Origin: Trichostrongylus colubriformis
Lineage: Eukaryota; Nematoda; Chromadorea; Rhabditida; Trichostrongylidae
Reading direction: 5' to 3'
DNA length: 64,000 nucleotides
Assembly: GCA_963978905.1 (NCBI GenBank)
Contig: OZ022256.1
Coordinates: forward strand, 35,055,426-35,119,425
Numbering within the stretch: position 1 is the first letter of the stretch; every line of letters starts with the position of its first letter. This document shows, in pieces, positions 25,301-33,210 of this stretch. The notes beneath the pieces are model-generated. The model did not search any database and had not been told where the DNA came from. It saw nothing but the letters and a program-made list of their open reading frames with translations. Position numbers and translations under genes: made by a program.

Positions 25301-28300
25301 CAACGTACCCTTCTATTAGATATGCGAAGCCACTCCATTAATGACGGAAGGGGATATCCAGTCTATCCACCGCTTGCCTTATTTATAGTTCCACTACCTC
25401 AAGTATATTACAGTATGAGCACTGCAATGACGAGGTGTTCATCGTACCGAACCTGTGGGGGACACCATCATCATGAGATATTCATGATGCTCTATTACAG
25501 AAAGCCATGAGGATCTGCTCATGACGGAAATAAGGCTAGAGAACAGACTGAGGAATCGATCGCCAGTGGGAAGGACGGAGGGTTGTCCTGGTTCCTTCCT
25601 TACGTTTAATTCAGTGTAAGTACACCGCCAACCACTCGAGTATCGGACTAGGTACGTTACTGCCAGCTCCTAAAGATCGTGCCATTCGGGCCAAGACTAG
25701 TCCAAAGAGACACCTTGCCATGAACTTATTACGCTTTTAATCCTGCCGAAGCGCCTGGACCAGCAATGATTGGATTTGTCGGGTTCGTGCTAATACCAAT
25801 GCCCCAAAATTGAGCGACAAGGGCAATAAGTGAACGTAAAGAGTCACCAAGTATCGATGACTAGGTTTTACAGATGCATAGAGGAAGTAGTGCTATTATA
25901 AACACTCGACATGATAAATTGGGATAATGAAATAAACAAATAATGAGTGTTTAATTACCATCTAATAACACGAACCTCTCTACCTAGCATCTCTGCTTAC
26001 ACAATGCCGACTTCGCTGATGTTGTTCTCAGCGGAACGGAAGGAACTCATGTTCCGAAAGGGTCGCTATTTTTTGCAGCGAGCAACGACTGCTAAATGTA
26101 CACGCTTTTGTGGCCCTTGACGGTCCACCTTCTGCAGAAGTTCGAGAGGGAGTAAATGCAATTAACTTGAAAAACTCTTGTTCACCAGAGGCCAACTTTG
26201 AAGTTTAGAGCTGTGGCAGAACATGAGCTCTTTAATGACCAAATCCACCAGTTCAACCTTGCCAACAAAGCCCGTCAATTCCAATTAAATCACTGAATTA
26301 GTGAATCTCGTTGTGCTGAAGTCCAAAGCACCAATCTACTACCACCACTCACCAGTTTCCGTATCCCACCTGCATTCAGTTGAGCATATCTTGAAGACCA
26401 ACTAAATTAAAAACTATAAGTTGTACCTCGACTAAAGTACGCATCTCATGGTATAGACGACGATTATGTCCACTAAGATTATGAATAAAGTCGGAGGTGG
26501 AATGCAAAGCGCGTTGCGGGAAGGACTACTGAATGTTCTTGTCACTAGATTCAAATGAAAGCGGCAGTGCAGAAACGCCAGCCGAACAAAATGAAATTAA
26601 TAAAGTTACGCATTCCAATTTCGATGTTTCGTGGCATCGAAATCGACTGTTCGGACTAAACTGGTGTGCATTGAATTAAGTTTGTAAAATACAGTAAAAA
26701 GAATGATCACGTTCTACCATCAGTTCGAAAGAATATTATCGCTGTATTAATCGAAAAGAATAAATAAAAGGGTTGCAAGGTAGAAAATTGTTTCAGTGTC
26801 CTTATCTCATGTATTCTTGTACGAGAGCCTAACTATTATTTATGAAATTGTTAGAAAATTTGGCTAAAAGCTCAAGCTACCTCTTGAAAATCTTGCCAAC
26901 GGTTCGATAATCGTGTATTTCGAAGAGAGAGCTTATTTTTGTTTCCCAGCACTACGGAAACTTCATCAACGATGAGAGCACGCTAACAACACTATCGAAC
27001 TCAGTCTAATTATGGGTTTATCAATCTTCTGTACTCATCACTGAATGTACCTTTTATTTGTTCCATTTCTTCTTCCGTGAATCTTGGTAGCAGCTCGAGA
27101 CCATCTCGTTTTTCCAATTCTCGCATATTTCTCTTCAAGGAATCCGGATAGTCACCATCCTTTCCGAAGATCGGGGCCACTGTCCAGTTGAAAGTCCAGT
27201 CAAGGGCTCTTTTCACTGCCTCATCATCCTTCGAATCCTCGGAAAATGTTTTATACCATCGTCCACCAACTGTGATTCCTAGTTGACCTGAAAATTCTAT
27301 TACAGCGAGACTAAGGTTGTGACACTGGTTTGATACATGACAGGTACCACTGAGTTCGATAAAATACCTCGTTGGTTCTTTCTGAACTCCTGCACATACA
27401 TATGGTAAACCTTAGCATGCGCCAGTAGCATATTATGAGCGGCTACATAGGGAGCTTTTCTTTTTGGTATAGGAATGTCGACGGTGTCAGGAGAATGATG
27501 CAGCTGCCCGTCTATTTTCGTGACCGCCCACCACGCATGAGCCCCTATTTCATTGAATGTGATCCAGCACTGGACCTGAAAAGGTATCATGTTCGTATGC
27601 AGAGCTGTAGCAGGAGGAGCTTGTAACTGCGATTTGTAGGATCTGTCTTTTTGGCGGCTCTATACTGCACCCATCGAGCGTTGCTAGCTTAAAAACTATG
27701 GAAGGGGTAAATTCAGCAGATTGTGAAATATGAGTGTGTGAGGGGGTGCTAGAGGGAGCGTGGCGGTCAGTGAATTTTCGCTTTGCCGCGTCGCATTCGC
27801 GGAGCCGTCGTTACAATTTGTCGCAGTCATTTAGGATTCAGCTCAAGACGCTCTGGGCTGGTAACGTGAAGGATCTTCGAAGATTGCAGGTTGGAAGCTT
27901 CGGAAGTTCGCCTATGTTGTTGTTGTTGCTGCTGCTCTCTCAGCAGATGAAGCTGCAAATGACTGGGACTCAACGCGCGGAAATTAGACCGATCGCCACA
28001 CACCCGTGCTAGCTAGTGCAATGAAGTAGGAAAGGTGAAATAAAACGATGGAAAGGCCGAGAAACAGGAACCCGAAAACCCGACGTCTCCATAGTCTCTG
28101 GTGCAGGCGGTAAGGCAATTTTACGCCTCCGCTTGTGCCACCGCGGAGTGTAAAGACTGCCCGAGCTCGAGCCCGACTAAAGACAACCATGCTAAGGTCC
28201 GTTCATTCTGGGCACCTAAGGGATTCATACTGTGTGGTGTTCTTGAGCACTCCTGGTTCCCGGGTTCCCTGCGTCCTTCGTTTCTGGAACCAAACGTGCC

Positions 28301-31300
28301 GTTACCCTTGAAACCCCACCGCAGGCAGGTTAGAGCCATGAAAAATGATACTTCGGATCATAACAGAGTTGCTCAAGCAGCGACGCCTTCGTGAATTCTA
28401 TGAGCTGGAGAGACAGTCCTCAGGAAGCTTCACACGAGAGACGTGATGGAAGCTGGCTCTGCTGTCTTGGGCGGACCATAATGCTTAGGTGCTTTATAGC
28501 CCAACTGTGCTGGGTGAAGGCTCCATATTTTTGTGACGGTGGAAGCAGCAAGCCTCAGCTTGTTCTTGCTTTCAGAGGAACATTTCAGGAATACTCTGTC
28601 CCAGCACTTTTATCTCTTTTTCTACCCTCCGTTTGGCGCATGTAAGACGTGAGAAAATTACTCTTTTTTGGCTCCCTCTAATATGAGTGCCACTTCATCG
28701 GTTGTGATCAGAGCAGAGAATGATGGCAACATTCGAATCATAATTGCCGCTTTTCAAGTGCTTACCAAATCTCCGAAGCGCACAAAGCAAAGGCGACAGA
28801 AGTCATGATACCATTGTATACAGTCGCTATTCAACCAACCCCCTTTCTCGTAAAGAGAGTACGGATAGTCTGCATGAAACAGAGTGACCTGTAATATTGT
28901 AAAAAATACATTGAAGCCTCTCCAGTGATATGGGAACCAAATATTCCGTTTCAAAAACATGTAAGAAAAAGAAATAGAAGTGAGTGTGCACTGACGATTG
29001 GAGAAATGCCATTTTTTATGAGTTCTTCCAGCAGGTCACGATAAAACAGGACTCCTTTTTCATTTATGTTGTCTATAAATCCTGTCGGGAGAATTCGAGT
29101 CCAGCATATTGACAGTCTGTAATGCGTCACCTGAAAACCTACTTTGTAACGCAGTATGTTGCTTATTTGATTTGGTAGAAGCTCCTCAAAGCTACCCATC
29201 AACGGCCGGCTACTGTATTGCGCTTATTTCGATTCTGATGCCGCACCGTACCACAAGCGCTAAAGAATTATTTGTGGACAGGTAGTGCAGAAAAGAAAAT
29301 TCGGGCGCTTTGGCGTTTGGGAAACTACTCAGAGATTGTAACTGATAGGGGAATGTTCGCATTATCTTGAAATAAAAAAGAGCTCTCGGGAGTGTACATC
29401 GTTACACATTCAGAATAGATACCATCTACTGCACGTAAAATGCTTCAAGCATCTCACACATCATCGGTATCAGGCCTGCCCATTAAACACTTCTCCTGGC
29501 TCCTTTTCATTTCCATGCCCCATCCAGCTTAGAAAGAATGAAAAAAAGAGAGCATGATTAACATAGATAAAACACCTGACCTGAAAAGCTTCGAATATCC
29601 TTCTATTACATAAACTATAAACTTTTGGGTCTGTTTGTAGGTATGCCAGCATATCTGTCTCTGCGTTCGCGAATGAGCGATTGTGATAAGGGAATCAGAG
29701 GGAATTAGAGTAAAGCAACAGCTCACGGGGGGTAAGTAGCTGAATGACTCGCAGTATCAACCTGAGACTGTGGAACAAACTACCTTTTATTTTAATGTTT
29801 GATTACGATTCAGACTAGGTCAGTTAAGGGAAATCGGGTAAATGAAAGCGATCCACAATTGGGCAATGGACCGCTCCATCGGGGAGTAGCGTCGCTGAAC
29901 TTCAAGCTCTTTAACTAATGGGTCGCACCTACGGTGAATCCACTCGCATGAGTAAGAATTCAATAAAGGTACACGCTATATCTGCTACGCCCCGTCGCTG
30001 AGAAAGTCGTCTCCTGAATTGTTCAAGCGTAGCGAGCTTCTAGCACTGTAGAGCTGCGCGCGAGGTACATCACGTAAGAGTAAACGGTATTTCATGACCT
30101 CATTTACGAGTGAAGCCTGTGCAAAATCTTCGGAAATTTCATTCTCGAGAATTTTTCTCCGTCAGCAACTGAGCAAAGAATACGTATTACACCATTTCAG
30201 AGATTTACAACAAACCAAAATTTTTACCGAGCTCTCTTTGAGTGGTTAAACTGACCACGTTTACTGAGATCAGCTCTTCGCATGAGATTGCTCTGCGTTC
30301 CTCTATCTACACATGTGTTTGAATACTAGGATCGTTTTACTTTGCCAGGCTCAACTCAACTATCATGCTCACAAAGGATTCTCACCATTTCGCAGTATAA
30401 AATTTTTCGACAGCCCCAGTAGAGCATGGATGAGTATGAAAAATCGCATAATTCACTTTGAGAGCAACTGCATCGGCATTGCCCCCGAGGTTAACCCACA
30501 TTTTGGGACATCATCGAAGCACTTTATTGAGAAATCCGTTATCCAGCGATTTCGGCAAACGCTGTAGGAATCGAGAGGGAAAGGAGATATAGAAGTAGTA
30601 AATCAACGCTACGAGGTTCAGGTAACAAAGTTCTAGGTTGTAAGGATAGTTCCGGCGCGTGTTCATAAGGTAAATCCGAATTTCAAAGCCGATGAACTTA
30701 AGTCAGCTTACATATGCTGTTTCTTGGATAGGTAAAAAAACGCTTTTTCTGATTTTAGGCTTTCCTCAAAGCCCTAAAAGATCTTGGAATTATTAACGAA
30801 GGCGTTTTGAAACATAGTAAAATGAACACTGAATGACTTCACTTCACGATTTCTGACTTGGTCAAACCGCAACCAAAGCTACTACAAGTGTGAGCACTGC
30901 AAGGGGAGGAAGAAAATACTGGTTAGAATAACTTGTTCATGGTTTCAGAAGTGCAGTAAGGAGATTAAGCTGCTTGAATTGTCAACTGATCGAAGCACTT
31001 CAACTAAAAAGGCAAGAACGACGAGATGAACGTACGTATTTGCAGGCGATACGTAAAAGTATTAGTCTTCCCAAGCAGATAAGGCTGATCACATCAGGTA
31101 GCTCATCAGGCTTTGCCAAAACTCAAAAACTGGTCCTGCGCGACCCCATTTCTCATAGCTCGCCGTCCAGGAGTTGCAGGCAAAGCAGAGTGCGGAGGAC
31201 GTAACATGATTTGGAGTCGACTTTTTACAATTTCGCGCGATATAAATAGTCAATCTTTCATCAAAATTGGCTGGGGACATATGCTTCATGTATGCAAAAG

Positions 31301-32154
31301 AGTGACGGACCAATTGGTGCCTGTGCTTTGGGAAAACAAACAGTCTGCAAATTTAAGAGCAAATTCATGACCTTTCTTAGACGAAGTTGCGAAAACTGGC
31401 CACATTTTCCCTCACAACCTAATATGTATACATTTGTATGGGACCGAGCATGCTTGGTCAAAATACCAATTACAGTATAATTCTGTAACTTTAATGTGCT
31501 TAGAAGATTAACCATGTTCACCTGTAATAACTACACAACCAGCAAAAGGCATAGGAGGGATACTGTACTGGATAAGGTACCTGACAACCCGGTATATTCT
31601 AGCGAAAGAAGCGCAGAGCTAAGAAAAGCGTGCTAAATCATGTGGTAGAGATCGCAACATACTATAGCAACATCTTACCTTCAGATCTTTGATCAACTGC
31701 ACATCTTCCTTGTAATGGTGGTAGTGGTCACAGCCGAGAGAAAGGGAAGAATTGTCGGCGATCCTACCTGGCTGGCTTCGAATTACATCCCAAGTGGACA
31801 GACCACGGCCTTAATTTATGACCTGTCATAATAATCATATTCACAAAACACGCATCACCAGTTTTTCATGATTGTTCAGTTTACAGATCTCGCTCATAGA
31901 TAATGTTCTCGCTTAACCTATTGGTGATTTACCAGTAGTTCACGGTTCAATGATGAAGAACGATTGATAACAAGGTGAACACTAGTAAACCGATTTTAAT
32001 GAAAAACGTTGAACTAGAGCCTAAATGAAACCTTGGCAATAAGACTGAATTTCTTTGTTATAAATGTGACCTTACCATCTATGTCATTAGCTCCTTCCAC
32101 TTGGTAGCTTGCAGTTGCTGTAGCCCAAATAAAATCTGTTGGAAAACCAGCCAT
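1796..32154 (-). CDS. Glycoside hydrolase family 1 (beta-glucosidase / klotho-like), 11 exons, 481 aa
   Basis: I assembled this gene from eleven exons: 32154-32076, 31809-31679, 29130-28996, 28888-28766, 27575-27368, 27287-27051, 7732-7615, 7505-7373, 7320-7245, 2054-1955 and 1901-1796. Every intron is GT-AG, all phases agree, and the sum is 1446 bp (482 codons with the TAA stop). GH1 enzymes hydrolyse beta-glycosides in a (beta/alpha)8 barrel by a retaining mechanism. The general acid/base lies in TFNE (E165) and the nucleophile in ITENG (E378). SYQVEG near residue 16, HADYP near 120, NYYIS near 314 and DNFEW near 431 are further family landmarks. The length matches single-domain GH1 enzymes and the C. 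elegans klotho-like proteins. No signal peptide is visible, so a cytosolic enzyme is inferred. Oddities are an Ile instead of Pro after the acid/base Glu, Ala instead of Trp in the usual HWD motif, and two giant introns of 19.3 kb and 5.2 kb. Confidence 0.93.
2408..2445 (-). ncRNA. Hammerhead-ribozyme-like motif (left palindrome arm)
   Basis: On the minus strand the order is stem I GGCCT, core CTGAAGA, A, GAC-loop-GTC, GAAA, C, GTT, stem I AGGCC. This matches the CUGANGA / GAAA core of type I hammerheads known from Penelope-like elements. There is one extra A before stem II and almost no stem III. The call rests on motif order and base pairing only. Confidence 0.4.
2575..2612 (+). ncRNA. Hammerhead-ribozyme-like motif (right palindrome arm)
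   Basis: This is the mirror copy of the motif at 2408-2445. Stem I is GGCCT (2575-2579) with AGGCC (2608-2612), the core is CTGAAGA, stem II is GAC/GTC with a GGGAAG loop, and GAAA follows. The predicted cleavage would fall after GTT at 2607. With stem III this short, any activity would probably need dimer formation. Confidence 0.42.
3467..3552. repeat. Two adjacent perfect hairpins
   Basis: The first hairpin has 16-bp arms (TGTTTTCATCAACACC at 3467-3482 and its complement at 3501-3516). The second has 8-bp arms (TGGTTCGT at 3520-3527, ACGAACCA at 3545-3552). The loops contain CTGATGAG and CGAAAC, but not in a valid hammerhead arrangement. This is possibly the end of an old element. Confidence 0.4.
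3837..4496. mobile_element. Foldback / TIR element, 660 bp
   Basis: Left arm 3837-3935 and right arm 4399-4496 are inverted copies, roughly 85 percent alike over about 98 bp. Both begin CAGCT and contain GAGCTCTACAAG and CACATTCTGAAAAGTTTGAG. The interior shows no transposase, so this is a non-autonomous element. No target duplication could be fixed. Confidence 0.6.
4980..5370 (-). mobile_element. Fragment of the Helitron internal minisatellite
   Basis: Read on the minus strand, this segment repeats the signature of the ~150-bp units found in the Helitrons at 9498-23315: TTGATAA...GATTTGATA, the 'cattaatggt' block, and 'cgttcatactcac'-like phrases. It is diverged and lacks both Helitron ends. 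Confidence 0.5.
5370..5620 (+). repeat. Dispersed repeat, second copy at 57360-57690
   Basis: The phrase 'aacacaagggaatgtttg' and the following 'gacagcatctattttt' occur here and at 57570-57605, with further similarity on both sides. The family is unknown and no coding potential is seen. Confidence 0.5.
7245..7732 (-). CDS. GH1 gene exons 7-9 (nucleophile region)
   Basis: Exon 7 (7732-7615) encodes [14 protein letters not shown] and ends GPWE. Exon 8 (7505-7373) encodes [16 protein letters not shown] and [10 protein letters not shown], which holds the catalytic nucleophile Glu378. Exon 9 (7320-7245) gives [17 protein letters not shown]. Introns 7 and 8 are 109 and 52 bp. Family order and reading frame are fully preserved after the 19.3-kb intron, which argues that the distant halves belong to one gene. 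Confidence 0.9.
8207..8375 (+). mobile_element. mariner-type end (MITE fragment)
   Basis: TTGGGTTGGGGAATAAGTCC followed by a poly-T run is a mariner terminal repeat pattern. The internal phrase GATAGAGCTTTTTCTGCTC recurs in other copies at 51365, 54186 and 54507. The sequence runs into the assembly gap, so the other end is not seen. Confidence 0.55.
8376..8575. other. Assembly gap (200 N)
   Basis: Exactly 200 undetermined bases; this is a scaffold join rather than sequence. It lies between the mariner end and the inverted PLE copy, where a repeat-driven assembly break is expected. Confidence 0.99.
8576..8787 (-). pseudogene. Penelope-like element fragment, inverted copy
   Basis: Read on the minus strand this encodes [35 protein letters not shown] and [14 protein letters not shown]. 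That is the linker between the reverse transcriptase and the GIY-YIG domain of Penelope-like elements. Positions 8576-8703 are the inverted complement of 8788-8916, so two 5'-truncated copies face each other. The downstream part is lost in the N gap. Confidence 0.7.
8788..9475 (+). pseudogene. Penelope-like element, C-terminal GIY-YIG endonuclease
   Basis: The open frame 8858-9472 (stop 9470-9472) encodes the linker [20 protein letters not shown], a Cys cluster (CVSENCVTC) and a GIY-YIG domain. In the domain, GVIYQTEC leads to [10 protein letters not shown] and RIKEHL, and a Glu lies in EAFWI. Penelope-like retroelements use this endonuclease with telomerase-like reverse transcription. The Gly of the second signature (YIG) is Arg here, which suggests a decayed copy. 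The reverse transcriptase itself is missing (5' truncation at about 8788). The 3' tail continues at 11477 after the Helitron that splits it. Confidence 0.8.
9498..11476 (+). mobile_element. Non-autonomous Helitron H1 (1979 bp)
   Basis: The 5' end A|TCCTACTATATATAATTCGC is followed by TGTCTG repeats. The 3' end has a hairpin (GCGCGC AGTAGT GTGCGC), then CAGCCAA and CTGG|T. TC...CTRR ends, a subterminal hairpin and insertion between A and T are the Helitron hallmarks. A longer inverted repeat (11213-11240 with the 3' end) encloses the last 260 bp. The interior holds about six ~150-bp tandem units (9660-10600). No Rep/helicase is encoded. It sits inside the PLE 3' tail. Confidence 0.82.
9660..10600 (+). 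repeat. Minisatellite of ~150-bp units inside Helitron H1
   Basis: Units share 'gttgataagattcgataag', 'gcgttcatactcacaggt' and 'gggacattaatggtgggtga'. About six diverged units are present, with a spacing of 140-160 bp. The same array with different unit counts lies at 16430-17240, 19690-20260 and 21280-22440. Confidence 0.8.
11477..11800 (+). mobile_element. PLE 3' tail, separated from its CDS by Helitron H1
   Basis: This continues the sequence that ends at 9497 (CCCCTTTA|TACTATAT). It contains a hammerhead-like motif and ends with CTCGTTGGCACAC and TGCCGAGGTTTCAA, the same ending as the palindrome arms at 2612-2690. The RTE remnant begins immediately after. Confidence 0.65.
11688..11725 (+). 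ncRNA. Hammerhead-ribozyme-like motif in the PLE tail
   Basis: Stem I is GGCCT/AGGCC, the core is TTGAGGA (first C changed to T), stem II is GAC/GTC with a GATCTG loop, then GAAACGTT. The paired bases match the copies at 2408 and 2575 while the stem II loop differs, which suggests the fold is kept. The core change may make this copy inactive. Confidence 0.38.
11801..13700 (-). pseudogene. RTE-clade LINE remnant A (endonuclease + start of RT)
   Basis: Read on the minus strand the order is an AP-endonuclease domain, a linker and the first RT motifs. Signatures are [12 protein letters not shown] (about 13330), [19 protein letters not shown] (about 13010), [10 protein letters not shown] (about 12720), then [18 protein letters not shown] (about 12060) and [15 protein letters not shown] (about 11900). 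Frameshifts separate the pieces at about 13090 and 12700, and a run of 12 or more G at 12172 gives a Pro stretch. The copy stops before the YADD motif where the PLE tail begins. RTE elements are LINEs that prime on nicked target DNA; this copy is dead. Confidence 0.85.
13740..15480 (-). pseudogene. RTE-clade LINE remnant B
   Basis: This second, more decayed copy has the same orientation as remnant A. Endonuclease pieces are [16 protein letters not shown] and [11 protein letters not shown] (about 15400-15240). RT pieces follow: [13 protein letters not shown] (about 14190), [12 protein letters not shown] (about 14000) and SADDIVLIT (about 13810), equivalent to the FADD active site. Numerous stops and frameshifts break it. 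It lies directly upstream of remnant A, either as a tandem or through independent insertion. Confidence 0.78.
15491..15982. mobile_element. TIR element (MITE), copy 1 of 2
   Basis: Left end TTAAAGGCACATTCCAGGAT and right end ATCCTGGAATGTGCCTTT are inverted. The arms (15491-15665 and 15805-15982) also share 'ggctctgcacgctccagga' and 'cacgtaggctgtacc' in inverse orientation. No transposase is present. The second copy is at 59748-60255. Confidence 0.7.
16235..18036 (+). mobile_element. Non-autonomous Helitron H2 (1802 bp)
   Basis: The start is A|TCCTACTATATATAATTCGC with a 50-bp GT run (16263-16312). The end hairpin is GCGCGC AGTGGT GTGCGC, then GAGCCAG and CTGG|T. The array of ~150-bp units is at 16430-17240. 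Flanking bases are A and T, as for the other three copies. Confidence 0.82.
18091..18171. repeat. 81-bp palindrome at an RTE fragment edge
   Basis: The arms GAATACCATCTAATGAAAAC... and the matching complement meet at GGGAAAAGCGTTTTCCC with two or three mismatches in about 39 bp. The right arm continues into the RTE fragment, so this may mark an inverted junction between two copies. Confidence 0.65.
18150..18420 (-). pseudogene. RTE-type endonuclease fragment
   Basis: Minus-strand translation gives [31 protein letters not shown] and GGVGVLVN. These are the N-terminal AP-endonuclease motifs of RTE elements. The fragment ends at the palindrome. Confidence 0.7.
18421..19339. other. Intronic spacer, no recognised feature
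   Basis: No conserved reading frame was seen. The left part may be 5' sequence of the RTE fragment at 18150, but this cannot be shown from one copy. Confidence 0.4.
19539..21076 (+). mobile_element. Non-autonomous Helitron H3 (1538 bp)
   Basis: The 5' end is A|TTCTACTATATATAATTCGC (one base differs from H1) and the 3' end has the GCGCGC AGTGGT GTGCGC hairpin and CTGG|T. It holds only three to four ~150-bp units. It sits 42 bp upstream of H4, inside the MITE. Confidence 0.8.
21119..23315 (+). mobile_element. Non-autonomous Helitron H4 (2197 bp)
   Basis: The 5' end is A|TCCTACTCTATATATTTCGC. The 3' end has a hairpin (GCACGC AGTAGT GTGCGC) and CTGG|T. It carries the longest unit array (21280-22440) and one extra 93-bp insertion at 21694-21786. 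Confidence 0.8.
21694..21786 (+). mobile_element. Short insertion with (AATG)n tail inside H4
   Basis: Compared with the neighbouring units ('gggacaataacggtgggtga'), one unit is interrupted by about 93 bp. The insert ends in 'taataaatgaatgaatgaa' and is flanked by AATAA on both sides. A simple-repeat tail plus duplication suggests a LINE-mobilised short element. Confidence 0.5.
23537..24566. other. Intronic spacer, nothing recognised
   Basis: No open frame with a recognisable domain, and no terminal repeats found. Confidence 0.4.
24567..25134. mobile_element. PIF/Harbinger-like MITE with internal minisatellite
   Basis: TIRs GGCTGCGTTCATACCAAAT and ATTTGGTATGAACGCAACC are flanked by TAA on both sides. 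The interior is built from GGCGCATC and GGCGCATT steps plus recurring 'gatacatatcgat' and 'aaaatgagagtattggcgc' blocks. There is no transposase. The ends resemble those of the MITE at 19340-23536. Confidence 0.75.
25138..27050. other. End of intron 6, nothing recognised
   Basis: AT-rich in its right half. No domain, repeat end or RNA gene could be supported. Confidence 0.4.
27051..27575 (-). CDS. GH1 gene exons 5-6 (acid/base region)
   Basis: Exon 5 (27575-27368) carries [14 protein letters not shown], which contains the general acid/base Glu165, and ends KNQRG. Exon 6 (27287-27051) gives [11 protein letters not shown], the acidic helix, and the [11 protein letters not shown] motif that leads to the next strand. 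The intron between them is only 80 bp. The donor after exon 6 (GTACATTC at 27050) pairs with an acceptor at 7733, because the next family motif ([12 protein letters not shown]) is found only there and completes the split Gly codon. Confidence 0.9.
27576..28765. other. Intron 4 of the GH1 gene, no feature recognised
   Basis: A 1190-bp intron. Its middle (28020-28500) is GC-richer than its surroundings and may be repeat-derived, but no second copy is in the window. Confidence 0.5.
28766..29130 (-). CDS. GH1 gene exons 3-4
   Basis: Exon 3 (29130-28996) encodes [17 protein letters not shown] and NGISPI; exon 4 (28888-28766) continues with [12 protein letters not shown] and ends RFGDL. Both exons are phase 0 and are separated by a 107-bp intron. 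In most GH1 enzymes the second motif reads H-W-D-x-P; here it is H-A-D-Y-P, so the His and Asp are kept but the sugar-stacking Trp is lost. The 2.5-kb intron 2 upstream (29131-31678) contains no other coding match. Confidence 0.9.
29598..29740 (+). mobile_element. Helitron-like 5' end, second family
   Basis: A|TCCTTCTATTACATAAAC is followed by TCTGTTTGTAGG, TCTGTCTCTGCG and 'gattgtgataagggaat'. The same order of phrases is found inverted at 48479 downwards. It resembles the A|TCCTACTATATA + TGTCTG design of H1-H4 but is a different family. The 3' end was not found. Confidence 0.35.
31679..32154 (-). CDS. GH1 gene exons 1-2 (N-terminus)
   Basis: Exon 1 (32154-32076) starts [20 protein letters not shown], the usual first beta-strand of GH1 with the conserved SYQ-EG. 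Its donor is G|GTAAG. Exon 2 (31809-31679) gives GRGLSTWD and then the [16 protein letters not shown] helix that precedes barrel strand 2. The split Gly codon at residue 27 joins cleanly across the 266-bp intron. I chose this ATG because the homology starts immediately after it and no hydrophobic leader precedes it. A trans-splice acceptor just upstream is possible but I could not identify one. Confidence 0.9.
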
Positions 32155-33055
32155 GATGGCAGCACAATATCGTACTCTGCTGGGTGGCACTTCTCAACCG
32201 CCACAAAGCTGCTTATTCTAATGGGGTCGCCAGTATTTGTCGAGGACGAAAATTCTTTGCACTACGGCTGCAGATAAGGGACCATTGCATCGATAGCAGA
32301 CTGTCGCAAACAAATGAAAACTAGTCATCGAATGTTATCATGTTATCTGTTTAACTGATAATTGACGGAGAGTCTTCTACCTCAAAATTGACAATATGGG
32401 AATCCGCCTCCCCAGCTTTTATGAGGGTTCAACAAAAACGATCCACTCAGGTCCAATAATTACTTGAACTGAACCCGGTTTGCTTCATAGCAGCATCCAC
32501 GAAACCACATCAGTGATATATCTGACATGACTGCTATTTCAAAGGGAAAGAATATCGTGGATGCTAAACCGCATTATTCTGCCGCACACCCAACGTGTCA
32601 ATAAAGACAGGGGTTCGTGTCCGATTCCTCAAAGGCAAACTACAGGATCATAATCGCGTGATGTTTCGCTCGAATATGAAGTCAAAGGTGCTGAAGAACA
32701 CAAAAGTGAAGAAATAAACGAATAAAATCCTTGAAGACCCTAAAAATAATGTCTTATTGGTTTTGAAATTGGACGAGGTTGTCGTGCATGAACAGGTGTC
32801 TGGACGAGTTTTCCGAAACTCGGCCTTGTACCAAGATTTGTGTTGAGATCGATGCTACCGTTACTAACCTGTTTTTTCTACATATTCGGCTGTTTTTACT
32901 ACTTATTCAGCTGTTTCTACTCCGATAATGTATTCTTTATTCTGCTTTTAAGCTGGATGAAGTTTTTTGTGCGGTATTCAGCTGCTTCCATTATTCCTTT
33001 CCATTCTTACACAGCCCTATCACGGTGTTTGGTCGATCAGCTGATTTCGGCCATA
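32155..33055. other. Upstream region of the GH1 gene
   Basis: This should hold the promoter or a trans-splice acceptor of the minus-strand gene, but no TATA box or clear splice-leader site could be fixed. The hydrophobic frame at 32840-33256 (plus) has no recognisable family and overlaps a MITE. Confidence 0.35.
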
Positions 33056-33210
33056 CAGTCCAGTTCCCGACGCCTGGCAGGGCGTGGCCCTAGGGACTTG
33101 GGTGAGATAGTACGTGGCGAGAGCGAAAGTGTGTGGCGAGGTGAGACAGATCGATCCACGTTCATCCAAGTTCGTAGGACTCGCCCTGCCAGGGGCTGGG
33201 AAATAGACTG
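33056..33210. mobile_element. Tc1/mariner-type MITE (155 bp)
   Basis: CAGTCCAGTTCCCGAC at the left and 'gctgggaaatagactg' at the right are inverted and flanked by TA on both sides. CTGGCAGGGCG and CGCCCTGCCAG form the inner part of the repeat. A second copy is at 61413-61535. Confidence 0.75.

Larger units (their letters stand above)
7733..27050 (-). other. Intron 6 of the GH1 gene (19.3 kb)
   Basis: The donor GTACATTC (27050) and acceptor TCATTTAG (7733) bracket nested transposable elements, listed separately. No GH1 coding segment is missing across this gap: the split Gly codon is restored and consecutive family motifs meet. An assembly join inside the intron is possible because 8376-8575 is an N gap. 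Confidence 0.8.
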
